Part shown: positions 21,668-33,341 of the stretch, piece by piece
How the letters are laid out: every line of letters begins with the position of its first letter
Position numbering within the stretch: position 1 is the first letter of the stretch
Assembly: GCA_963575745.1 (NCBI GenBank)
Contig: CAUYUJ010016059.1
Location: 976,849-1,040,848 of the forward strand
DNA: 64,000 nt
Direction of reading: 5' to 3'
Origin: Prorocentrum cordatum
Taxonomy: Eukaryota > Sar > Dinophyceae > Prorocentrales > Prorocentraceae
The notes under the pieces: model-generated
What the model saw: only the letters and a program-made list of their open reading frames with translations
Told to the model about the DNA's origin: nothing
The model's database searches: none
Made by a program: the position numbers and the translations under genes

Positions 21668-23420
21668 CAGTCATGATAGCGCCCTGCGCCCCCAGCCAAA
21701 ATCTGCATCCAGCCTTTGTGGCAATTCGCATGTCGATCACCAGCTCCACCTCGTTCTTGTAGTGCTTGAGCTTGTACGATTGGACCGAGGTGTGAGGGTT
21801 CTTGTTGGCGTTGTGCACATAGGTACTGGAACTGAAGAATGCCTCCGTGCGTTTTGATCATCTAAAATGTTTGTCTCTCTGGGAAGACGGATCAACATAG
21901 CCTGGAATAATTCCTGACTTGAGGATGCTGCGCCAGGCACGAAGTGTCGTGCCGCGGTGGAGGTACTTCACGTCTATCCATTGTAAACTCTCCCAGCCCA
22001 TATTCCATGGTTTGGAGAGTGGATTGACGCAACTGTGGCCTCCAACGCATCTGATAGCGATAACGCTGTTCCAATCGAAGCAGCTGGGATCGATCCCGTC
22101 GGGGACCGGCTTGGCATATATCTCGATCCGGTTCTTCTCCGGGTAAATGTGCTTCTGGAACGCACGAATGACAAAGATCGGGTAGTAATCAGTCCAACAC
22201 ATATATCCGTTTGGTTCACCGTCTTTGTGAAAGTGTGCCATGGCCGCCTCGGTGGACGGTCCGTTGTGAGGTCCACGACGCTCTTGAAATTTCCACTGAA
22301 CCATGCCCTGAAATGATTTCCACTTGCTGGGGATCTTCCAAGAGTGCTGCGCCGAGTTCGGCCATATGTTGACACGTCGATCAAGAAATTGGTCAATATG
22401 GAACTTTTCGTAGTGGATCTCATGACGTAGCATTGTCGTGATGTCTTTGCTCATCCAAACAGGATCTCCAAGCCACTCATAGATCAGCTCAGGTCCGTTG
22501 CGTACCTCGTCGTACGGCGGGAGAGATATCCATTTCCATTCTGGGAAACAACCAGACTGAACAATGTCAGGTCCGTGGGCGATCACGCAATCGTCGCATG
22601 TCAACTGGCTCGTCCAATCATCGTCCTGCAAGCAAGCCATGCCATTGATCGCTGACGTGCCCCGCAATGGAGGAGGTGCGTATGGATGATCATCCACGCG
22701 ACCTGCATGAAGCTTGTACTCGCGAGGAGTGCACGCAGTGTCGAGTGTCGGGATCTGGCTGGTGTCCTCATGGGAGGAACGCTCGCGACAGTCTTGCCAC
22801 GACAGTATGTATAGTGTATCTGATTGTTGATCAGGCGAAGGCCCGTCGTCAGCAGGAATTGCTTCCAGCTCCGCCGCATCCACATCAGCGCCCTCGTCGG
22901 GGAGCGGGACTGACGCGGCTGTCGGGAGCGGGTCTGGTGGCAATGGATCAGCAGGCGTGCTAATCGGAAGCGGACCAGGCGGCAATGGCTCTGGTAGCGG
23001 GATCGGCCGCGGGCCTGGCGGCAGTGGATCAGGCAGCGGGCCTGGCGGCAGTGGCTGCCTGTCCTCGGTCTGCTGGGCTGCCGCGGAGCCTTCGGGAGGC
23101 GCCGCGCCGAAGGCAGTAGTTGGAGCGTCGGCCGTGAGTCCCAAGGTGATACGATCCAAGGCATTCTGTGTGTAGAAACCTTTGCATGCCGCAATGGTAT
23201 CTGAGTTGTCAATGCGAGGGCCGGCACGATGGGAGCTCAACCTGTTGCGCTCTGCAATGAGGCGTGATTTCGTCGGGTCGCCATCTCCTGCCATGTCGTT
23301 AACCTGGAGCAGGAACTGTTCGTATACAACCCATGTAACTGCGTGTGCGTCCTTGGTGTCTTTCACGATTTTGTGGTGAAAGAGCTCTCTTTCTTCTCGT
23401 CTGATTCCCAAGATGCCCAC
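21498..23420 (-). pseudogene. Element 1 extension block C: Tpt1/KptA-like RNA 2'-phosphotransferase domain
   Basis: A 520-residue frame (23420-21858) continues in the same frame past one TGA to about 21570. After a Pro-rich linker (LPPGPLP repeats, 22930-23060) come the landmarks of NAD-dependent Tpt1/KptA enzymes in order: MLRH (22422-22433), IRCVGGHS (22032-22055), KYLHRGTTLRAW with GIIPG (about 21915-21965), and VIDMRIATKAGCRFWLGAQG then IMTDDVVP (about 21680-21770). In the family, the Arg-His pair of LRH, the Arg of the R-x-x-Q-G-H-S motif and a later Arg are catalytic and remove splice-junction 2'-phosphates. Gln is Gly here and the HGT motif is altered, so activity is uncertain. A related ADP-ribosyltransferase fold is the alternative. 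Confidence 0.6.
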
Positions 23421-25704
23421 GCCCCAGGGTAGTCGTTGATCAGCAGGAGAAGCTGATTGAACAACTCTTCGTATGCCTCACCATATGGATCGCTAGCAGG
23501 AATAGCTTTCGTCGGATCCGGTGCTGGTGGCTCTTTTGCGAGTCCAGGAATGGGCATGCAAGGATCGCTCGTTGCCAACGGCATCGATTTCGGCAACGTG
23601 CCGCTGGCGCACGAGGCCATCCAGGCACAATGAGCCATCTCCCCTGCAGTCTGAGTCATCGGCGTCGTGAGGCTGAGGTTCCTCTTCCATTCGTTGGTCG
23701 TCTTCTCACGAAATTGAAGAGCCTCCATAATCTCTGTGGCTTGTGTGTAGACCTGTGAATCCGTGACTGCTGTCAGGACAGGAGGTCTGAATGGATATGG
23801 CTGTGACGGTAGTGACTGGATCAATGCACAGAAATTGCGGTAGCATACTGCATCACAAAACTGAGTCGTGATCGTCGCCAGATTGTGATTATTCTGCTTT
23901 GAATGTCAAGCCGATTGCGTGACTCTGTCGTACGCATCAATCCAGTGGTCTGAGGGAAGAACTGTAATACCACGCATTTGCATTGTCCTGATCAGGTCGC
24001 CCGCGTGGTAGTCGAAAGTAGGGTGTACGCCCCATTGTGCCGCTATGCCTGGCCCCATGACGGTGGGGCAACGGAAGTACTGCATCACGTCGATGAAACG
24101 TGACAAGTCCACTTTCACATGTACTGGCATAAGCGTCGGGGCGCCGCCCTCGCAGTCCATCTTCATGAGCTCGCGCACGATGGTAGGAGCGCGGTCCTGA
24201 TAGCGACGGGTGTCCAACATGGTCTGGCCATGATTAGCGCACGCAATGTCGTTTGCGCTCCAGACCGCCAGTGTCTTTGTTTCACGTATGCAGGGAAGTC
24301 GTTAGCCCAATATTCCCATATGACCTCATTCAATTTACGCCACTCTTTTATGGAAGCATTGTCATTCATCAGCTACAGGCCTCTGGCCTTGCGGATCATG
24401 ATGATCACGTTGCGCTGTTCGAGTGTTGACTCAAACAGCGACGCCAGGATAGCTGTGATACGGTTCTCCTGTGCCTTGACAGGCTGCTCGCGGAATTGCA
24501 CCATATCGCAGCGGGTGTCGCCGCCAGCCTCTGGCAATAGAATGCAGTCCTGGCCAATCGCCGTGTCGTTCTGTTTGAACCATTCTTTGTCATTGCCAAA
24601 CGAGAATGCCCACATCATAATGTCGTCGCGGATAACGGTCGACAAGTGCTCGAGGGTGGCGCCGCCGATGTATTCTGCACGGTTGAGGCACGGCATGAAA
24701 AGAGGTACGAGGCCAACATTCGCCGCCCTGGCGAGGGCATCTCACTGCTGTGGGCTGTTGAGCTCGTCGATGCCGTGGCTTGGGTACTTCTTGTGCGCGG
24801 CGGCCTTGGTCCTGGGATGCATGATCCATGTAGAATCCGCATGCAAATTTGCCCATTTGTATGCGTGCCCTGACGGGCAAAAGGCATGGTGAAGGAGAAG
24901 TCCGAGGTCCTCCTGTATGATCCCATGCCATCCGCTGTCTGAAAGAAGAGCGGAAACCAATCGACCACCACAAAACGCGCTGTATTTTGCCTGTGCCAGC
25001 TCGAGCGGGTCAACGGCAGCACCAGGGGTAAGACCAGGATCCTCCATGGTAGGCGTTTCTCCGGCGAGCACAGATCCTTTCTCGTATGGATGCCAATGAT
25101 TCTCGTCATACTCCGGGCGGATTTTCCAGCCGTCGCGGTGATCGGACGGCGTTGCCACCGTCCTGGGGCTTGATCCGATGCCTCCACACCCTCCACGTGT
25201 AGTCTGCCAAGTGCTGAGCTTACGGCGGGATTTGCCTGTCTGGTGGATATCGGAGAAGGCCCTCATTTCGGTGACGAGGTGATCCTCGACAGTGTGGCCG
25301 AGGTGTCCCGCCGTGTCCGATGTCCTGGCCATGCCAGGTGGACGCACGGGTAGTTTGATCGCAGCGCGATCAAGTTTCGGAGCGTAGCTGGAGGTCGATA
25401 AACCATTGTTGTACACATCTTGCGGCGCACAAAGCCCGTCCTTGTACACCTGATTTGTATCCTGAACGCTGTCTTCAGAATATTGCCCAAGAAGTGCACT
25501 GCCCACTTTTGACCTGTCGTTGTGCATCATCATCCACTCTGCCTTCAACACCACCGTCGCAAGCTCCATTGGTGGACACTTGCGTGCGAATTTGGAATCA
25601 CAGCATGCAAGTGACCACGCAAGCCACGAACGTTTTCTTGGACAGAAGAGTTGCGCGTGAAGAGGCTGGAGATCATGCACATGGCCTTCATGAGTGACAT
25701 TCAC
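23363..25704 (-). pseudogene. Element 1 extension block B (conserved, function unknown)
   Basis: Collinear with the 586-residue frame of Element 2 but broken into four pieces here (25704-24742, 24696-24373, 24220-23906, 23824-23363). Shared segments: MARTSD-AGH-GH-EDHLVT, LDPLELAQAKYSAFCGGRLV, GHAYKWANL, HGIDELNSP, AGGDTRCDM, HVKVDLSRFIDVMQYFRCPT then VMGPG, and AVCYRNFCA-IQSLP. No catalytic motif is recognised. The strong conservation of a region with no known enzyme suggests a structural or host-factor-binding role. Confidence 0.65.
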
Positions 25705-26564
25705 GGTGTGGCCGTGGTCGCACTGTATTCATAGCGGGCGTCGCCGCCGACTCCTCCAACAGCTTTGCCGATGCAACTCGTCGCGTCGACGGGCGCGGAG
25801 CGGGTAACTTCGACAATGGTGGATTCGTCGGGCACTCGTAGATCATACTCTGCACTACGATCAAAGTGCAGATGATGTACGTAGGCGAAGCCATCCTCGG
25901 GGTCGCGAGGACGACCCGTCTGAGCGTGGTGCGTGAAGCCCACGCGGTCGTCGTCCTTGGCGTTCGGGTCGTAGTTGGCGTCGTGGGCGATGGCCCAGCC
26001 GTTGAGGTGGAGCGGCGATGCCTGGTCCATCTCGGGGATGGGGGGATCGGGGTTAGAACCGATCTCACTTGATTGCGTCTCGCGCACAGCGAGCAAGATG
26101 CTGGTAAGCTTCGTCGCTCTAGTGGTAAAACAGCTGCGGCACGATCGTACAATAAGTGTTCTAGACCTCCCTGTACCATGCGATGGCGAGGGAAGATGGC
26201 GAGGGTGTCTACCGTGCGGTGAGCGAGCCCTCGCTCGGGGTGTTCGCGAATCGGTAGCCGCCGCAAGAACACCTATATGGTACATGCATGCACATGCTCC
26301 CTCGTGGTTGGCTTGTCCAACACACAAACATCCGCATTCTGACCCTGTCTCGCCCCATTTTTCTTTGCTGGTAAGTAATATCTTACATATTTCCGGACAT
26401 CCATCCAGTTGTTGGAGGTTCTGCGACATGAGGTAAACCATCGGGCCTCTGAGGCCCTCGGAGTGGTTTCCTTGGATCCTTTGGAGCGCACTGTAATGGG
26501 GTAACAGGAAAGATGAGCGAGTGTTCGAATAGATCCCTCCAAAGGTCTGCTTTCTTTGGCTCAA
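25701..26564 (-). pseudogene. Element 1 extension block A with a Cys/His motif
   Basis: First block after RNase H. An N-terminal Cys/His cluster (CGCLCVGQANHEGACACMYH) may bind zinc. It is followed by an Arg/Ser-rich stretch, SCFTTRATKLTS, and a C-terminal region with PLHLNGWAIAHDA, DDRVGF, QTGRP and SAEYDLRVPDES, all echoed in Element 2 (48177-48965). The frame upstream joins the end of RNase H with no obvious ancestral stop, so pol reads into the extension. No family is recognised. Confidence 0.6.
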
Positions 26565-27447
26565 AATGTTTAGCCATCATATCTGCAATTTGTGTTTTTG
26601 TACCTACATACTTGAGCTCAGTATGTTCAAATTGGCATGTCTCACATATCCAATCCAAGTTAATACGATGAGTACGGTGAAGATGACGAAGTGAGGGTGC
26701 ACGTCCCTTTTGGGCAATCTTGATCACGGCCTGGTTATCCTCGAGGAAGATGAGATGCACTTTGGGAGAGCTGCTCTCCTGAGCGGGCTCTGGTTCCACG
26801 TGTAGCACAGTACCCTCATGGGATATCGTGCGCCTCTTTGGAGGCACAGGTGGCTCCATCTTCAGCGGTAGCTGTCTACGGCTAGGAGAAGATCCAAGTG
26901 TAGGGGATGCCTTGCGAGGCGATGGCTTGCGCCTTTTCTTTTTGGCGGCCAGCGTCGGACATATCGCCGCAGCGGCGCGTCTCAGGCAGCCCAGGCAAGT
27001 AGTCTTCTCTTTGCAAGTGTTGGCAACCTCCACCACGGCCTCCCAGAATGAGAGTAGTGGTAGTCCCTCCAGTCGTAACGCCGAGTCAAGAGCAAAGATC
27101 TCGGACTCTGTGGATGAGTGCGATGCGACCGTTTGTTTCTTGCACACGGCGTTGACGGGGAAGAACGTGTTGGGTCCAACAAGCGCCGCGAAGACGCCGG
27201 TAGTGGACTTGGGGGAGGTAATGCAATCGGCGAACGAGGCGTCAGTGAAGAGCATGATGGATAGCTTGTCTGAAAGATCGCCAATCCATCCATGTAAACA
27301 ATGGGTGCGCGTCGTTTTGATGTAGCATATCAGCCGATGAAGGCGTTTACCACATGTGGTATTCCATTTAGTAATCTCTCTGGCTAGCATACATACGGGA
27401 TGTAAAAGATCGAAACGACAACCGCGTGCCAGGTAGAGAATCTTCAT
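26383..27447 (-). pseudogene. Element 1 RNase H (copia type)
   Basis: A 354-residue frame. Copia RNase H signatures are present: LSIMLFTDASFADC with KSTTGVF, the HSSTESEIFALD segment, and LEDNQAVIKIAQKGRAPSLR then HLHRTH. It ends with VGTKTQIADMMAKHFEPKKAD, the usual end of copia pol. RNase H degrades the RNA of the RNA-DNA hybrid. An inserted Lys/Arg/Pro-rich stretch between the SSTESE and EDNQ parts contains CLGCLRR and is also present in Element 2. The frame then continues into block A. Confidence 0.85.
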
Positions 27448-28561
27448 CAGTACACTCGCCGCGTCCTGGCCGAGGATGCCCTCGTCGGAGTAGTCGGACT
27501 CGATAAAGGAGGCGTCCTCGATGCCAGGAGTCTCTGCGTCGGGTAGATCATAGTATGTGACTGTCGTTGATTGTGTCGTAGTGGAAGGTCTGTCGACCGA
27601 TCCAGCCGGGCTGGAAGATCGCGACCGTTGAGCGCGCTAGTGGGTCTCACGACCGACCCGGAGGAACTCGGCGATTTGGATCGCGAAGCCCTCGGTGAGT
27701 CAGACCGTTTACGACGTGGCCCTGGCCCATGGGTACGCTTGGAGGCGCACTCCAGGTAGCGCTCAATACATTGATCAGTAAAACCAAGCATGCCATGTCG
27801 TATTCCACGAACTTGTTTAGCTGTATGATATGCTTTATCATTGTGGGCAGGCAACATAGGTCGAATGGTAGACATTCTTTTGTCGAAGACGTTCTGCGGT
27901 ACGTCGTATGCCTGTTGTCCACAGCCAAGGTATTGAGAGTATGGAGTAGGCGGATCCAAATCAATGCCACTTCTTGCGGATATGATCCCAGCCGGCTTGT
28001 AGGTTGATGGCTGGTCCTGCTAGTTTGAAGTCGTCCACGTATACTGAAAGTATCAATCCCAGCTTGTTGTGTCTCCACACACATTCCCAGCCTGGGATGG
28101 GCTCAAATCCAACACTTTCAAGACACGTACGACACTTTCTTTCCCAAAAGACACCTGCGAGAGGGTGTCCGTATAGTGCCAATCGTCGTCGGCACACGGG
28201 ATTCCTGTATATACACCAAGATGCAGGTTGGCGCCACTTGGGTATGGCAATCCAAGATCGACTGGGTCGATTCGTCCATCTCCGTATAGCAGCGCCTGCG
28301 TGCATGCGCCAGGTGCATCGCTCTGCTCGCCCGCGTACTTGGGCACTAACTCGGTGGCGTCACAGAGTTTGGAGGCCTCAATATGCGACGCACTGGGCGC
28401 GGCGCTGGCAAATATGGCGGCCAAGCCAGTTTCATCTTTGCCGGAGGAAGTTCTTCATGTTTGACTGAAGATAGCTCAAAGATGTTGAAGAAGTGAACCT
28501 TCTTCCCAGTACGAATCGCCTGTGATTCAATCTCATCTTTCTCAGCAACAGTTTCTAACAT
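27447..28561 (-). pseudogene. Element 1 reverse transcriptase core (frameshifted, YVDD retained)
   Basis: The RT palm lies across three overlapping frames (28561-28346, 28424-28053, 28305-27961), continuing at 27959-27447. Recognisable parts are a KKVHFFN start, a fingers/palm region with QGNTGKDETG in Element 2 and its relic here, IFASAAPSASHIEASKLCDA, and LSVYVDDFKLAG, where YVDD carries the catalytic aspartates. The connection domain follows with YLGCGQQ and MLGFTDQCIERYLECASK. At least two frameshifts break the palm. YVDD is intact, unlike Element 2. Confidence 0.8.
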
Positions 28562-28621
28562 CCATGTCTGCTTCTTCTCAAGTCGCTCACATTCTCTGCG
28601 TAGGGCCTCCTGTGCACGTGG

Positions 28622-30142
28622 TTATGCGGCAACTTCTTTCTTACTCAAATTTATGGTAACAAGGGCTGGGCGTGCCCACTGTGTGTCAGGAATCTTATCT
28701 CTGCGTGCCGGTGTGCATGTCGGCCCGCGTGGCATAGTGGGCACTGCTACCGACGGGGTGAACTTGCGCGTGAGCGGGTTCACGGTCCCGAAGTCGTTCC
28801 CCTCACTGTCAACAAGTGCCAGAGCACGTGCGACTCCAGCGGGCTGCGGTGAGGGTTGGCGGTAGTGCGATACTGTAGAACTGTCACGTGGTCCACCAGG
28901 TAGTTTGCCATGCAGCATTTATTTGTTGGTCACGCCCTTGACGTCTTCGTCACGAATGACAGCACCGCTGTCCGTATCGTAAGTAATCCGTCGTTCCACG
29001 GTATTCCATGTGGGTCCACCAGCTGTAGTAGTACGGAAATGTTTGGCTTGTTTGTCCTGTCGGGTCCACGCTCGAAGTGCGGCTCGTTCACGAGTGTCAC
29101 GAGCTTGTTTGATATCTTCGGCATACTCAATATCCTTCTTTTGCTGTCCACGAGATAGGTCTTCCAATGCTCGGGAAGAATGTGGTCTGGACGCGTAGTA
29201 AACTGTGCGCGGGTCTCGCGGCCGCGGAACACCATTTTGCCGTCTGGCAACATTTCAGGGAGCTCATAGAATCGAACCAGGCCGGTCCAAGGCTCGCTCA
29301 GTTCTCGGTGGTCTGCGGCGCTAACACCATCCCAAACATCGCGAAAGATCTCCCTCGAAGGTAGCAGTCGTCTCGAAGTCTCGTGTCGCATCGAGCTGAT
29401 CAACAGGCGCAAGTATGTTCATAACGTCGTCCGTTGGTATGAACAATTTCCTGCGTGGAGTACGGATGTGTCGGATGACGCAATATCCACGCAGTTCCCA
29501 ATAGTTGGGCTCCGGTGCTGGTGCAGCAACCTCGGAGGCCGATGGATGAGCATCGGCGAGGTTGTCGTCCATCGTCATCATAGAAGGATCATCCCACTCC
29601 TTTGGGTAGGCAAGTGGAAGGTCGGGCATAGGTTTGTCGCCCAAGGGGCGAAAAGTAGATGCCTTGACCTCGTCGTGTGCCTCTGGGTTGTAATGTCGTA
29701 GGGTACCGTCTTTCACAGGGAAGGTGACCTTGCCGTCGGGGATAATAATGTCTTTGACTCTGCGTACGCGTAGCCGCATCCAGGACAAGATAATCACCCG
29801 ACCAGCGCCCACCTGAGTGTAAATGGTAACCCAAAAATAACCCTTCCCGAGTATTCTCTTTGAACTTTGCAGTCTCGTTGTTAATCTCGGGATCGAGACA
29901 TTTCCAAAAGATCCGAGCACCAAATGGAATGCAGTGCCCGGGGAAACTTTCACCAAAACGCATCTCATGAGCTGTCTTTTCAGTATGCTCGTCGTTAAGG
30001 GCGGCGACGCCCGTAGATGGATGCGCAAAATTATGTCCACAGCAAAAGGCTTGCATGGCCTCTTTCCACCATTCGTGTCCCAGGCCAGACATGTGTAACA
30101 CAGCTCTCGCACCGAGAATGACGATCTTGACGACGCGCTCAA
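28622..30142 (-). pseudogene. Element 1 integrase C-terminal/linker region
   Basis: Frames 30142-29321, 29412-28930 and 28918-28622 together give the region between the integrase core and RT. Shared with Element 2: VKDGTLRHYNPEAHDE, LPLAYPKEWDDPS, ELRGYCVIRHIRTPRRKLF, DDVMNI--PVDQLD, the REL-EPWT-LVR-YELP-MLPD segment, RPDHILPEHWKT and TYDTDSGAVIRDEDVKGV. The order matches a copia integrase C-terminal domain leading into RT, but the sequence is unusually long. No separate function can be assigned. Confidence 0.6.
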
Positions 30143-30911
30143 TCAATCCATTTGTTTGTGGACGATGAGCAGTACTAGTGTCATGTCTCCATCCCAGTTG
30201 GCGGCATGCCTTCTGAAGCTCTCCATAATTATCTGTATATATGTGCTTCACCTCATCGTTTGCGGCGATGAACTGCTGGAAGGATGTCTTCGAAGTAGCT
30301 GCGTCTCTATGTAATGCTGGGTGCGCCATGAAGATGCCAGCGTATCTGTCCAGTACGACGAGTGCGTACTTGTCACCGTGCTTGTCAGCGGCATCGTCTT
30401 TGGCCAAAACGATCTGGTCGGCAGTTAAAGCCTCCTCGAACTTCTTCGGGACGAAGGCCTCGTAGGCTGTGTCCTCGTCGGTGGCGGCTGCCGGTGGGTG
30501 TGGTTTGCGCTGTCGTCGGCACGGGACGTCCTGCGCCATAGTGCGAGAGCAAATCTCACAGTCGGGATGTTTTGGACTGTGGGTCATGTAATGCATAGGG
30601 TCAATCGGTTTTTTTCTGTCTGTTTGGAAGAACGCGATCACTATCATGGCGCACTTTGACGAGCGTCTCCATCGGCAGATCCTCGAGGGAGGTCGACGCG
30701 ATGTCGGTATCCGCTTGAGCTGTATCTGCAGGCCCCCCGCATGTGGGAGGATAACACTGTATCTGAGACGTAAGCGAGTCGGTGTGTGTATCCACGTTGG
30801 ACTCGGCATTATTTGTGTCGGGAGGTTATTCGACCGTGGCGGTCCGCGCTCCTCCTCCCTCACCGACATGTGGTCTCTTGGGACAGGTCCCCATGTGGGG
30901 CTGCAGCTCAT
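29589..30911 (-). pseudogene. Element 1 integrase
   Basis: A 440-residue frame. A zinc-binding N-terminal relic (HSPKHPDCEICSRTM) is followed by the catalytic core: Asp in ALTADQIVLAKDD, Asp in HIYTDNYGELQKACRQLGW, and Glu in TNGLIERVVK. The second Asp and the Glu are about 30 residues apart, shorter than the usual 35. WWKEAMQAFCCGHN and FGARIFWKCLDPE are standard copia integrase motifs downstream. The enzyme inserts the cDNA. Catalytic residues appear intact here. The first 90 residues overlap the protease frame and are likely out of frame. Confidence 0.85.
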
Positions 30912-32247
30912 CTGTAAGTGGTGACTGCTCTGTAGTCTTGCAACGCCGGCATATGTCGTTGCAGCGTGCGGATGAACGCTTGCGCTGACGACGTCTGGGT
31001 GCTGCTGGAGTGCACAGTCGTGGTGGTGGTATCGTCACCAAATCGTCGAGTCGTAGTTCTGGAACTCTGTTATAGACGGGAACCTCATACCATTGGCCCC
31101 CCGGATCCTGAAGCAGGTAGCCAAGTTCTGGATCCCAAAGCTGCCGAAAGCCATCAACTTCAATCAATTGTCCAACTGATAATAACGATGGGCAATCTGG
31201 CAAGGCGAGGGCTGAACTCTTCAAGCCCACTTCAGGTAGTTGTATGTCATAGTGCTCGTTGACAGTGCGATCACCACTGGCGTTTCCCAGAATATGCTCC
31301 TCGCGAATAGATATGCGATCAGATTCGGTCTGCGTCAGCTCGTTTTTATTCTGAATATGGTGCGCAGATCCACTGTCGAGAACCCAGGGGCGTGTCAACA
31401 CAGCGGTCGATCGTGGAGGGTCGACTTGCGAAGTCATTGTCTTCTTCTGGTGTGTCTCGGAGGACTTTATGGTAGAGTCGTCGGAATCTGGGATCGCAGT
31501 TGGTGTCTCCACCGGCCCCTTGTTGTGTCGGTAGTCATGTAGATCCTGACACCATAACTTTGCTTCCCGTTGACAACGTTGTAGGGCGCCTGCACCCTGC
31601 TTCCACCACCATTGTGGCAGCGGGTCTGGTACTTTGACGATATCGCCCTCGTTCGGCTTCTCCATCCACTTGTCCAGAGTGGACCTGCCAGAAACGATGT
31701 GCGGGCAGTATTCCACGGTATGTGTGTCGAAACGTATCCGACGCCGTGGTTTGGTTGATGCTGTCTTGGCCTTGTTGGCGGCCATGAGAGTCTTGTCGCG
31801 CATGACGTAACTGCGGTCGGAGTGGCGCGGGCGGCGATAATTGGCAGGAGAGCGTGCCCTGAACTTGGGAGAACCACGGGACGAACCGCGGCTCGTGGAA
31901 CGTCGGTCACGTCCGCTGTCGCTGCCGTACGATCTGTCACGGCCACGTGGGCTGCCACGCCCCCCGCCACGCCCGTCTCGCTTTCGAGAAGAGGATCGCG
32001 AATTTCTATCGTAACGACTTCTCGACTGACTGCGAGAGTCGGCAGACCTCCAGGAGGATGGGCGAGATCGGTCGCATTGGCGTCGGTTGTCACGTCTATT
32101 GTATGAGCCCCCCGCGCTGCGGGATCCCCCGCGTTGTGGAGAGCGTTGGCTCCCAGATCCGCGGGGCGGCGGTCGGCCGCGACTGTCGTGACTGGAGGTC
32201 CGTGGGCGACTGGGGCTGCACCAGGTGCCAGGTGAGCGTATTTGCAT
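30826..32247 (-). pseudogene. Element 1 Gag C-terminal RS domain and aspartic protease
   Basis: A 473-residue frame. Residues 1-140 are Arg/Ser/Asp/Gly-rich, continuing the nucleocapsid after the CCCH fingers. Conserved Trp-rich DPLPQWWWKQGA follows. The copia protease signature is WVLDSGSAHHI (Asp-Ser-Gly active site, about residue 293), then HYDIQLPEVGL and PSLLSVGQLIEVDGF. The C-terminus has a CNDICRRCK Cys cluster. The frame overlaps the Gag frame at the fingers, so one frameshift separates them. Confidence 0.8.
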
Positions 32248-33305
32248 TTGTCACCCTTAGGGCACTTGTTCTGCGCGAAGTCTCTGCGCTGCGCCATGTG
32301 TGGGAAGTTGCACTCGCCGCCTCTGGCGCAGGTGTTGCGCTTGGCGAACTCGAAGCAAAATGGCTTCGATGCTGGCTTCTTGGGATTCGCAGGGGCTGAT
32401 ACGCTGCGGCGAGAGTTGCCGCCAGCGGTCGGTGCTCTGGAAGATCTGCTGCTCCTCCAATCCCAAGAGAAGGTATGTAAAGCCTTGCAACGTTCACCAT
32501 TGCGACAGTTGCCTTTCTTCCAGGCAGCGCAGACATGCACCTGAGAACGAGTCTCATGCTCGTACCGTAACTTGTTTTGATTACTTTCCAGTTGTTTGAG
32601 CTCCAGTACGTCTAGAACGCGCTGTCGGAGCCAATCATAGGTACGATTCGGGCCGCTGATCTTCATGCGCTGGTATTCGTACACATCCTGTTTCATCCAG
32701 GCATGTCGGCGAATCTGCGTGCGAAACAGAGATTCCAAGATCTGTGGGTCGGGTGCCTCTCGGCAATCCAACAGTAAAGCGTCCCAATCAGTAATGAAAC
32801 GTTGCAAATCTTCATCTCTCATCCTCAGTTCTTTGAGGCGCTCGAAATCATGCAGGTCGTCATCAACCTCTGTCACTTTGTAGGACTGTAGGATGTGCCA
32901 GTATATATGGCGTCCTTTGAGCATGCGTCCTGCTTTGTGCTCTCTGGTCTCGATGAGCCTGATCTGGTAGCGCAAGTCGGAAAATAAGATGTCGCTGAGA
33001 GCGGTGGCGAGTTTGCAGTCGATGCTCTCAAAGTTTCCGCTGTCTTGTAAGTCTTCAAAGGTACACTCGGGCTGCCCGGCCACGCATAGGAAGGCATATG
33101 CTTTGGATGGTCGCCCTGAGGCGGCTCCAAAATCCTCCCGTACTTTTTGCTGCCACTCAAGCAGTTGCGTGATCTCAGGCAAGACGGGGACTCGGACGGT
33201 GTCTGACTCCTTGATCGGAGTAGTAGTGTTGACCGAAACCGCAGACAATGGTTGTGAGGGTATCGGTACACCGTCGGTAGTTGGTTCTGTGGGCACGGGA
33301 GACAC
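32230..33305 (-). pseudogene. Element 1 Gag capsid/nucleocapsid with CCCH zinc fingers
   Basis: The first 360 residues of the frame starting at 33305 are the true Gag. A capsid-like helical region contains ITQLLEWQQKVREDFGAASG, CTFEDLQDS, AGRMLKGRHIYWHILQSYKV and LFRTQIRRHAWMKQDVYEYQ. The fingers follow: CAAWKKGNCRNGERCKALH (C-x7-C-x5-C-x3-H), CFEFAKRNTCARGGECNFPH (C-x8-C-x5-C-x3-H), and a third, KCPKGDKCKYAH, whose first Cys is Arg. CCCH fingers replace the CCHC knuckle usual in copia Gag. Beyond about 32230 this frame is no longer the coding one. Confidence 0.8.
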
Positions 33306-33341
33306 GTGGCGTGTCTGTGCTGAAGCTGCCGCGGAGGCTGC

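Noticed and set aside
18240-26564. Envelope-like protein in the copia extension
   Set aside because: No signal peptide, membrane anchor or furin-like site is visible in either element, and the blocks are soluble in character.
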